DNA of 64,000 nt from Euptelea pleiosperma (taxonomy: Eukaryota > Streptophyta > Magnoliopsida > Ranunculales > Eupteleaceae), in NCBI GenBank assembly GCA_035048495.1, contig CM068543.1, forward strand, positions 24,417,751 to 24,481,750, written 5' to 3'. Each line of letters opens with the position of its first letter. The first letter of the stretch is position 1. The notes beneath the pieces were generated by a model that worked only from the letters and a program-made list of their open reading frames with translations, made no database searches and was not told the DNA's origin. A program made the position numbers and the translations under genes. Shown piece after piece: positions 21,062 to 31,209 of this stretch.

Positions 21062-23794
21062 CTATTTGCATGTAGCAACTAGAACTCTTCTTGGAGGAAG
21101 GGAAGGTCTCCTTCCATGGAGCAAAGCCAAGTTATCTAAGAACAGGACATCACCCTTCTCCCACTTAAACTGGATACTCTCTTCTTCAATGATCTCTCCA
21201 CACCTCTGCACTACATTTTCAGGTATTTCGGTATCGTCGGCCATCGTCGCCGAGCTGTACTCCTTCCCATGCATTCCAACTATGGTGTTGAACCACATCC
21301 TCCTCCCTTTCCTTCCATCGAAGACCTTGGTTGCAGATCGTGGACCCAGGATCGTCTTCACTCCGCCGTTTGATAGCCACTCCATGTCCATCCCTAGAGC
21401 CTTAGCCCTGCAACAAATCTTTTTATGAGATAGGAACTACTAAATTCCTTTTTTATGGCAATTTTTTTACCATTAGGGCGGGTTTGATTGCACAGAAAAT
21501 TTTTCCGAGAAAATACATTTGGGATGCCTTAAATGGCTGATTGATTGTAACTGAGAACAAATATTTCAATCATGTGAAAAAATAAAGACGTATTTTCTGG
21601 TGGAAATGAATTCTCACCTATCTCGATGGGAAATGAATTCCGGGCTTGGTAGGGAAAATTATACAGATTTAAAATGACTATCTAATAATGGATAGTTGTG
21701 CTTTCCTAAGGAAAATGCAATTTTCCCACTTGGCAATCAATCACGCCCTTAGTAATTATGTGAAACTTTACATTAAGGACGTGTTTGATTGCCAATTTTC
21801 CTGTGGAAAAATCCAATTTTCTCGGGAAAACATAATTTTCCCTTCTTTGATAGCCTTTTAAAATTTAGAATTTTTTTCCAAGAAAATGAGATTTTCCAAT
21901 CCAAACCTGGAATTGATTTTCGTTCAACATAACTGAGAATTCATTTCTATGAAAATTCACTCTTATTTTCTCACATAATTGAAAATTGCATATTTTCTCG
22001 GTGCAATCAAACAGCCTTATTAAGTATACATACTTTCCCAAGAAAATTTTCAATGAGAAAAGATAAGAAAATTTCTTCATGAAAATTTTCTGTGCAATCA
22101 AACACGCCCTTAGTATCCAGCACAAATAATTTGGCCAATGTGGCACATACAAATGAGCGCCATGTGCTCCGACAAGGTTTCTCAACCATCCAACAGCCTA
22201 GTTAATATTGCAATTTCATTTACTCTTAGGCCCGGTATGGTTGACCTTAAAGAAGTTTTCTAGAAATGATTCTTACCCATAAATGTCCGTAAAAGTTTTC
22301 TAGATCAACGCATTTTTCACTTACGAACCCAATTTTCGAAAAAATTTACGTGGTCACCGTACAGGCCTTAATGTCTTAATTCAATTTTCTTTGTTTGATC
22401 ATATTCTCAAATCCTAAATTACAAAAGCCACACATAAATTTAAATGAAAATTTGGCAATATTTACCTTCGCTCGGCCTCTGCACGGTCCGATGTTCCGAA
22501 TGCATCCTCCCAACCTCTACCTCTCATCGAAGACGTATCGTTCTTGCTAAGAGCAGTGAATGTGTATTTCAATCCCTTCTCTTCCATCTCCTCCACGGCT
22601 TTCGGGAATTCCTCCAGCATACGTTCTGCGACTCGGAAGCTCGGCACAAATGGCGTTTCCCCGCCTTCCGGCGGTGGCACCTCACAGAACAGAATTACTT
22701 TCTTCGGGTGTTCCTTTATCTGGTTAGACACAGTAAAATGTGCTCAAGCAAATACCAGTTCTATCATCAAAGATCAAGTTATCAATCGATGATCTTATGA
22801 GTCTTAACAATCTGAACCCTTGATTTGGGAGACCAAAATAGTAAGTCAACTAATGGTCAACAAAAATGTCTACTGATTGTATAGTGACGACAGACTCTAC
22901 ACCAGTTTTTTGGTATGAATTATGGTCATTTTAGCAATGCCTCCTTGGAATTAGTAAGACTCCCTTGTACTTCTTTAAATTAATTAGGATTGCCCCCCTT
23001 GACCGTCAGATGGTGAAGATCAACGGATCAAATTCTGTTGGACAAGATCACCTAGGTGCATGGGCTCTACTTGGCAAATACGTAGAGTGATCAGGACCCT
23101 CAATTAAGTGGGATTGTGTCCATATATAGGTCAGTGAATCCCAACAAGGTGCATGATCTCCTAGATATCAAAACTCAACCTGATCAGATGATCATAGAAT
23201 TACATTTCCTATAGACAGTCAAGAGAAATAGTGAAATCATTCATAATAAAGTCAGTACATCCGACGGTTATAATCATTGGATCAAGGTAGTTGGGATCTA
23301 AAAGATGCCTTATGTAGGACCTGTATTAGCGAATGAATATCGCACCGGAGGTAGTGCAAATATCGCCAATTTTATAGGGGTACGGTGTACTAAAAAAATT
23401 CCCTAGAATTAAACTGCTAGTCACTTACCAAAACCATCTCGTGGTGGTAGTATATGAACTCGGAGAGTGGGCCCTCATTAGCCGTCCAGATCCTCTTGTG
23501 GACGTGGGTCCGAGGTGCCGGCCCCACATATCGAATATCGTCCCAACCGAACGCTTCGACAATCTCATTGAAGTCCTCGGCATTCCTCACGTCGAAACCT
23601 CGAAGGAGGACGGCGCAATTCTTGATGATCATCTTCTCGAACCAATCCTTGTTCTTCTTGAGGGCCGAGAGGAGAGAGTCTATGTCTCGATTGTCGAGTT
23701 CCGGAGGTTGCAACAATAAAGGGATGGATTCGCCATCGACCATCTTCTGGCCATCACATTTGCCGACCTTGAATTCTTCGCAAGCGAATTCCAT
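21062..23794 (-). CDS. Clavaminate-synthase-like (TauD/TfdA) dioxygenase, copy A
   Basis: This is a predicted soluble Fe(II)/2-oxoglutarate-dependent oxygenase of the plant family typified by Arabidopsis At3g21360; its substrate is unknown. Three exons on the minus strand: 23429-23794 (122 codons), 22466-22719 and 21062-21407, all GT-AG, giving 321 residues, normal for the family. Iron ligands are visible as H117-x-E119 in YYHHEM (the His-x-Glu variant used by clavaminate synthase) and distal H304 in LALLHGRRP. R313/R314 (PPRRVLVAT) are candidates for 2OG binding. Other family blocks are CAVLLRGFDV, FGWDDIRYVGPAPR, VILFCEVPPPEGGETP and GMHGKEYSSATMADDTEIP. Start chosen as the first Met, about 90 nt downstream of a TATA box. 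Intron 2 (21408-22465) contains three PIF-type MITEs. It appears intact. Confidence 0.92.
21476..21748. mobile_element. Tourist/PIF-like MITE in dioxygenase A intron 2
   Basis: The termini are GGGCGGGTTTGATTGC and GGCAATCAATCACGCCC, with TTA duplicates at 21473-21475 and 21749-21751. It is 273 bp and non-coding. The unit B copy is at 31624-31897. Confidence 0.75.
21776..22109. mobile_element. Second Tourist/PIF-like MITE in dioxygenase A intron 2
   Basis: The termini are GGACGTGTTTGATTGCC and GTGCAATCAAACACGCCC, with TTA on both sides (21773-21775, 22110-22112). The unit B copy is at 31925-32258. Confidence 0.75.
22229..22367. mobile_element. Third small PIF-like MITE in dioxygenase A intron 2
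   Basis: The termini are GGCCCGGTATGGTTGACC and GGTCACCGTACAGGCC, with TTA duplicates at 22226-22228 and 22368-22370. It is 139 bp. The unit B copy is at 32379-32517. Confidence 0.7.
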
Positions 23795-23881
23795 CCTTCT
23801 TGAGCTAAAGAAGAATCACTCTTTTTTTCTCAGTGTTCTTTCCTTGGTTGTTTGGTGGTTTATTTTATCTCCTATTGGGGC

Positions 23882-23889
23882 TATATATA
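23882..23889 (-). promoter_or_regulatory. TATA box of dioxygenase A
   Basis: TATATATA on the minus strand, about 90 nt upstream of the ATG at 23794. It is conserved in unit B, and no other TATA-like site is nearer. Confidence 0.6.
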
Positions 23890-24100
23890 GTCGGGCCGAT
23901 TAATTTGTTCGGAGTTTACTAGAAAATAACAAGAGGGTTAATGAGCTGGCCTTGTGACTGTCGAGCTAGAGATTCTTGCTTGTCTTTTTTCGATTCATAA
24001 AAGAATCAAAATTAAGTGGTCAGCCTGCTGTATATTGTTTATGGTGTTTGAACTATGAACAATGTTTATGTCAGCAAACGAAAGATATGACCTAGGTTAC

Positions 24101-24246
24101 ATGGTTCAAAATCTCGAGATTGGTATCGGGATCGGAGGGATCGCCCAAATATCATTCAGATCGGCAAGACGACCCCCAGTATCGTTCAGATCGGTGGCTT
24201 TTTGATCCTGATCTAGAATGGGATCAGCCGAGACTTAGAACCATGA
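24101..24246. repeat. GATCGG-rich foldback MITE (unit A)
   Basis: The ends CATGGTTCAAAATCTCGAGA and CCGAGACTTAGAACCATG are inverted repeats, and the interior is rich in GATCGG/CCGATC. No clear TSD is seen. The unit B copy (34251-34411) is longer by about 14 bp inside. Confidence 0.55.
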
Positions 24247-26209
24247 ATGGAAATTGGAAGTTTAAAACAAGAGGTTGAAATGTTGTGGGTCTGACCCAAC
24301 TCAATTCGACAATCTGTTTTAGCTGAACCGTGGTAGTGGCTTGATTTTCAGTACTCTTAGCACCATCAGGCTCCACAAAACATAACAGACGGCTCAATCT
24401 TAGCCTAGTTCAGAGACGGAAAATTTGGTTTGATATTGCACCCTGTTTTTTTTTCCTTCATAGAACAGAGGTAGGGCCCACAGGCATTATCGGCAAACAC
24501 CGGCCATAACATTGGACCTGAACTAACCTATGAAGGCAGCACTTTTTGAGTTTCCGAAGACGCCCTTAAATCTTCTTCTGGGATCCACACTTTAGTGGTT
24601 GGTGGGCCATTATATGGCTACCTGTGGGTCCCAAATCGATCTGGGCCTCTTGGTTCAGCTCCTGGGACACTCCCTTGGTACATTATTTATAAGACGGCCA
24701 ACAATGACTCGTGCAAGAGTGACATGACATCCCATGTGCCATTTAATCTGATAGGTCAGGAATTTATCAATCACTTTCCACTAGAGTGATGATTCAAGGG
24801 CTCATCTGCATGGCACGTGTTGTCAAGACCTACTAGACCATTAAAATCTTTTCCTCGAGATTTGCACATACCAATCGGATGGTCCAAGTATCGACTACAC
24901 GATTCTCTCCGACGCGCACGCTTAACGCTTTGAAGCCGAAAACGATAAACAAACAAAATAAAAAAAATTCCCACAGCCACTGATTCAAGCATAATATCTT
25001 AATCATCCTTGGTCCCCACCGCACACGTGTAGAGATCTGATGGCTCTATATGTCTGATCAGTTGACTTTAGGATGAGTAAATCTGATATCTGAAGTGCTT
25101 GTCTTACGGACAAAAGGGCCATCTGTTACTGCCTTATAATGACACGTGGTGATATAATTCACAATTTAAATGGGGTCCCCACCAAGGCTTTTTATACATC
25201 AAAAACCAACTTCAGGATATGATTTATCAGATTGACCAGTCAAAAAAAGGAGTGGAAGGTCCACATAATAGACGGTAGTTAAAATATGTTTGTGATTGTG
25301 CTGGAAATAAGCATATTTATCACTTACATGTGCTTATCGGACTAGATTGTGTGAACATGTAGTCAGAATCTGTGTTACCTTCTTTTATAACTTCGCATAG
25401 TCTACTTGGGGCTTCGCGATCGACTTCGTAATTACAGAAGTTTCTTGTTCTTGAATTAGGGACTAGCTTGAGCTAACCAATAATGATTTTATTTGATCAA
25501 AGAGAGTATTTTCGAACGAAATGTTATGGTTGCATTAGTGGATTTTCAGTTTGAATATCAGATTTGGAACATAAAAATGAAATTGTTCATACATGTACAC
25601 ATGCATAGATACAAATATAGGTGATTTTACACAAGTGCATCCGAGGGTAAGAAGGTTTGGTATGACGACGACCAACAACGGCACCAGTGAGTGAGAAAGA
25701 CCGCTCTATTACAGGATGAAGTGCTGAGAAAAGATTTGCAGACAAGCTTAAATGGAAGATCATTCCATGGAAAGGAATTGTGTTGAACTTAATTTTGCAA
25801 AGGTTCTGTTTGGGAATCAAGCATAGAATTGGAGCAGGGAAAAATATCGGCGACCATTAAAACGGTGTTACAACAGACTAGGGTCATACATTCATACCCT
25901 GTTACATTATAAATGTAAATAACACACCCATATTGTTCTGTTTGGGTATGTATTTTATATTTTTTTTTTATTAAGAATTTATTGTAAGCGGTATGAGCTA
26001 ATTAAGTCTGTTATCAATACATAAGCTGATACATTTATTTTCTATCATTTAAATAATTAAGCTCGTTGGGCCCGTTTGGATTGCCATTTTTTCAAAAAAA
26101 GTATTTATTCTAAAACTGACTTCTGAAAATATATTTATCTTCTCTTGGTGCACCCCACCACTATGATTGATGAGAGTGACAGATGGGGAGGGGCGGGAGT
26201 AGGGTTTCT

Positions 26210-27098
26210 TTGTTCCTTTAGGGATATGGTAACCTTGCAGTTCAACAGTTGCAGATTGCAGTAGACTCATGAGGAATCAATAATGGAAGAGGATGATGTA
26301 ATCTTAAAGAGTCTCTTTGACTATGAAGTGTAAGTAGTCCATTAGGTGTACGTACGTCGTCTTTGTCCACCGTCGTCTTCTTTCCAACTACTCTTCTCAC
26401 CTCTGATTGCGCTTTCTTCATCACAGTTGGGTTCTTGATAAGCTCCGCCATTGCCCATTCCAAGGTAGTAGTCCTCGTTGTATCAGTTCCGGCGTTAAAC
26501 AATGTCCTGTGATTAAGAACAACATAAATGTATCATTATATATGTATGTCAGCACCATGTATGTCGAGAGTCGAGTGCAAGAATTATGTGTAAGAGTACC
26601 AAAATTATCGCTTTGAGATCGTTTCTGGTGAGGGGCATGTCAAGCGTGCAATCCTGATGAACTTGGAGGACATTGCGTTCATGAACGATATGGTCTTCGA
26701 TCACTTTGTCGTGGAAGTCATCCATTGCCCTAGCTGTACTCTCCATCTTTGCATCCAAGCCTGTGTGAACGTCGACCCATCTCAGCCATGGGTAGAAGTC
26801 CCCCACACTAAAGGATCCCAAGCGGATCACTATATCCCTACACCCATAGAAGAACTTCTTCATACCCATCAAGGCAGGCCTACTTGCGAAAACAAGATCA
26901 TTAGAGAGTGCTAGCAGAGAGCGATGCGGTAGCGACCCAAGCTGGTGCAGCTTGCCAATGACAGAGAGCTTATTGATACAAGAACTTGAGTAGAAAGAAT
27001 AGAAAGAAGAAAAGAGAAATTTGGTATGGATGGAGTTTAGTTCCTGCTTGTTCCATCCATGGTAGTGGCAGCAGTACTTGTGCAGGAGCCATTGCCAT
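26210..27098 (-). pseudogene. Cytochrome P450 pseudogene (CYP71 clan), copy B
   Basis: This copy has the same architecture and the same deletions as copy A: N-terminal anchor, frameshift, KLSVIGKLHQLGSLPHRSLL, missing B/C regions, WVDVHTGLD, I-helix AGTDTT, end at GYHIPKGT, and no haem-binding Cys loop. Compared with A, an extra T after the intron acceptor (GGACATTGTTTAAC at about 26500, against GGACATGTTTAAC in A) adds a frameshift. Because the large deletions are shared, the gene was already dead before duplication. Confidence 0.85.
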
Positions 27099-27477
27099 TG
27101 ATTACACGAAGAGCTCAACCTCTTCTCTTATATGAAAGAGTTCAAACTTCTACTTTTTATTTCTCTCACGTGCAATGCATGTTCATCGATCCAGACCGTC
27201 CAAATTGATTGGCCTGTCATTCGTTCTTGTATATTCGAAGCCTCGAATTCAGCAGTCAAAACTTTTTATTTTTGTCCAAACAGACTGAAATCTGAACCAC
27301 CATTTCTAAGGCCCACATGAATTAGCTGAAGAAAAGAGCAAAGAAAGAATGGATGTGAAATGCATGGCCCATCCTGCCAACATAACCGGTAGAGGCCCAC
27401 CAATTGGATTGTGATTGGCACTGCTCACATGGAGAGCGGGTAGAGGCCCACCAATTATGTCAATTGGGATCCACTTT

Positions 27478-28612
27478 GTAATAAGAAATTTTTTTTCCAT
27501 CAATAAAGTTTTCCTATAAGTGGGGCATATACACAAAAAGTTTATAATTCAATTGACCCCCACCACTTGGACGAAAAGACAAAAAATGTACGAAATTCTA
27601 TCCACCACCCCACTTGTATTCAATTTTGTGCGTCTTTTGGTAGAACTTCTGTAGATGTATATATATTGTTGTATGTGGATTGGGTGTCTTGAATTCTATC
27701 ATTATTGTACTTGAACCCCCGTAAGATTTTTACCCTACTAGGAGATTTTTACCCACTATTTCGATTTCATGGGAGTTATAGTTCTGCCAAAACTTACTAT
27801 TTTACATTTTATACAAAAAGTACTTCAATGAGGGATATGCTAACTTTTCAATTCAATTGTTGTCATCGCAGTGGAATTACTTTTAGAAAAATAAAATAAA
27901 GAAGAATAACGAATAGTATAGTAGAAAAGGTATTGAGACAGAGAGAAGAAGAGTTTCTAGTTGTAATACCCTGAACTTTTATTCAGGGGTATTAGAGTAA
28001 TTTATATTTAGAATAGTATTTTTCGACAAATGATAAAATTAAAATAATTAATATCTTTGAGTTACATATTAATTGTCTTAATTAAAATTTTCTATAACTT
28101 TTAGTCTTTTGGGCTTACAAGAGCCCATAGCTCGACCTGGAGTCCGAGCATTTACACATGTGTTTGCCTAATGAGGTTGTTGACTTTAAATTATGTTATC
28201 TTGTTATGGCAGTTGGATGATTTACCTGAAGTTTTAGTTATTATGTTATCTTGTTAGTTTTTAGTGAAAAACTATATTTAAAGAATTCAATTTCTCTAGA
28301 CTCTATATATAATGATATTTTCATGAATATCGTTGACTTTAGATTTAATTACTTAGAACCTATAGGCACTACTATTGCAAATGACTAAGTATCGCCATTG
28401 TAGTTAAACACCAACACTTTTAAGGTATTTGTAAGAAAGCTTCCTACCTTTTCAAAGTTCATAAGGCGTACTTTTATTTATTTTGTTAAATGGTACTCTG
28501 TTTAATATGTAACAAGTACTGAGGACAGCTTCTCCCTAGGCCCACAAGTTCAAAGGTAATACGAAACTAACATTTCATTCAAAATTTCATAAAGTTCATT
28601 TAAAAAAAAGCG
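27478..28612. other. 1.1-kb segment present only in unit B
   Basis: In unit A, CACTTTGTA joins directly to AGGGATTAAAA (18480 region). In B these are separated by about 1135 bp of AT-rich DNA with no gene. It includes TGTAATACCCTGAAC at about 27964, which resembles the start of a plant Ty3-gypsy LTR. No target-site duplication is visible, so an insertion in B and a deletion in A are both possible. Confidence 0.7.
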
Positions 28613-29633
28613 AGGGATTAAAAAAGATTTCTTACAATGTATTGAAGGACTTGGGTTCAAGACCCCTTTAGCTTCAAAAGTAAAATTAAAACTACACTTT
28701 GTGAATAACAAGAACTTGGCCCAAGTGTAGGAGCATGAGCTGTCCATGTTTATTAAAAAAAACACAAGTAGAGGCTGATGTGGTAGTTAGCCTAGCTGGT
28801 GCAAGTTCCCAAAAGTGGGAGCCTAGGCAACAAAGGTGCGGGCCGTCTCGATACAAATCGAGGCCTAAGGCGAAAACTTTATATAAAGCATTTTTCATAT
28901 TTAATATATTAATATATATTATATTAATTAAAAAAATTAGATCAAGAGGACTCTAGTGGCCCAACATAGATTATTTTTTGGGCCCAATGACTGTCTGGAT
29001 GTTCAGCCCACCTATTGGTGGATAAACACACTAAAAATCAGCTTGATTGATGATTTCTATCTATAGGATTTACTACCCAAAGAAAATGCTTAAATCCAAC
29101 GACTAGAATCATGTCCTAAAAGGTACTAAAATCTATGGCTAGAGACAATCAATCAGGTTGATTTTTGGTTTGTATGTCCAATAACTGGTGGGCTAAAAAT
29201 CCATGTGCTAAGTGGGACTTGGGGGGGCCTTCCCTCACCAAGGGGCCTTAGGCGACCGCATTAATGGCCTTAAGGTAGAGTCGGCCATGCAAAGGTGGCA
29301 AATTCGGTTTATATTAGTGGGATTTTTCTATCATGTGCATGGTTCAAAGTCTCAGCTGATCCCGGTCTAGATCGGGCGATCAGGATTGGGATCGAAGCCC
29401 ACCGATCTGATCCAAACCAGGCTCTGTATCATTGTTTTACAAAGGAGTCTCACTTTGTCTCGGACGAGATGGGCCGATCCTGTTCTGGATCCAACCGATC
29501 CGGATCGAGATCAGAGCCCACCGATCCAGTCTCCGATCCTCTAGACTTTCATCCTTGGCCATGTGGCACACAATTATTCAGTTATCGAAATGTGATCTTT
29601 CTGGAATGTTTGTGTCTATTTGATTTGGTCATA

Positions 29634-29837
29634 CTTTATTGATGCAATTTGCATCTCACCCAATTTTTCTGAAATGTTTGCGTCTTACCCTTTGACCATG
29701 GTCAACATTGTTGACCATAGACGCCCATTAATGGTCTCCGGATGGACATCCCAATATTTTTAAATGACTATAATGACCTTAGGTGCAGCGCAAATATTTT
29801 AAAAACATTGGGTGCGATGCAAATTGCATCAATAAAG
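29634..29837. mobile_element. Stowaway-like MITE with TA duplication (unit B)
   Basis: Duplicate of 19469-19672 with the same termini and TA flanks. Confidence 0.65.
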
Positions 29838-30718
29838 TAAGGAGGACAAGCAAAAATTCCTTTCCTTTTTTTTTTTTTTTTTCTTTTGAGCATTGTCAGC
29901 TCAAAACCTTTCTTCATTTACTTTGGAACTGCAAATTTGATTGTTGATTTGCAAAATCGGAAAGGCTGTTTTTACAAAAATTAGTTGTTAAGAGGTCTTA
30001 TCTCTATAAAGGGGTGTCCAAGAAAAATAGGGAAACCATGTTCCGACACACCCAAACACCCCTCTTGTGGCCTTCACAGGGGTCCCATTTGGAGATCTGT
30101 TATCGCGAAAAACTGAGCCGTTGGATAGGTGTAACTATTTGATCCATCCCATTCTTTGGGACAGTTAGAAAAGTTACATCAAACAGTTCAAAAAAGGTCA
30201 ATAGAATGGAATCCGATATCCGGTCTAGCAGCCTGCAATGCAAAGGGGGTGTTTGGTTACTGCTACAAGTCTATTCTGATTTTACAATTTTTTTCACTCT
30301 AATAAAAGAAAGGATCAGGATCAGGATCAGGTGACACAAATTTTGACACAAAATTTCACACAAAAAAATTGGCGGGGGCCAAAATATAAATTAGAAGTTT
30401 TGGAATGGGATGATAATTGGTGATGATGGTGTCTATGGTGAGGAGAACAACCTCGAAAAAATTCAAATTATTCTGAACATTCGTAGCTTGGTTTACAAGT
30501 TGAAGTATTATGGACCTTCTAGTTTTTATCGTTAACTTGAAACCCACATTTGATTGGGTTAAAAATTTCAGAATGGGTTGATTTTTTTTGTAGGAGTGAT
30601 CTTTCCTCCATGTGGGTACACCAAAATTAGTGCAAAATTTTGTGTAGAAATTTGTGTCCCCCGATCCTGACCAGAAAGAAATCATGTGAGTTTGGAATCC
30701 TTTTGCAACACTTAAAAG

Positions 30719-31039
30719 CAAGGTTTAAAGGAGTCCGTTTTAACGGTTTAACGGACTGGGGGCGTTACCGTTTAAATCGTTTAAACAGCTGTTTAAACGA
30801 TTTAAACTGCCAGGGGTAAAAATGAAAAAAATGGAAAAAATGGATTTTAACGATTTACGGAATTTAACGGAAAAAATGACACTGAAATTCAAATTTTGAA
30901 ATTTGAAAATTCAAACAAAAAACGGAATTAAACGGATTTAATGGCCGTTTAATTTAAAGCATCAAAACGCGTTTAAATGATTTTAACGGAAACAGGCTTG
31001 GGGCGTTACCTTTTAAACGGCCGTTTTTAAAACCGCATG
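30719..31039. mobile_element. hAT-type MITE, AAACGG-rich (unit B)
   Basis: Duplicate of 20569-20891, with the same 8-bp CTTAAAAG duplicates (30711-30718, 31040-31047). Confidence 0.85.
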
Positions 31040-31209
31040 CTTAAAAGAACCTAAACAATTTTGGAGTGAAAACAAATTAATAATTCTACACCAGATAAAA
31101 TGTGCAATACAAAGTAACAAAATATTGTCTATTCAGAATAAACTTATTGCTGTAACCAAACAGCCCTAGATGTCCTCAGAATCAACCAAACATAAAACCC
31201 TCGTACAAG

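Larger units (their letters stand above)
16263..25288. repeat. Tandem segmental duplication, unit A
   Basis: This unit is nearly identical in sequence and order to 25289-36322. It begins in the DCP5 3' flank, 115 bp after the stop codon, at TTTGT (16263-16267), and ends before the A/B junction TTTGT (25289-25293). It carries the CYP71 pseudogene, a nest of MITEs, the dioxygenase gene and its upstream region. The unit is about 9.03 kb. The stretch 16500-17184 downstream of the P450 remnant, and 24250-25288, hold nothing else I recognise. Confidence 0.93.
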
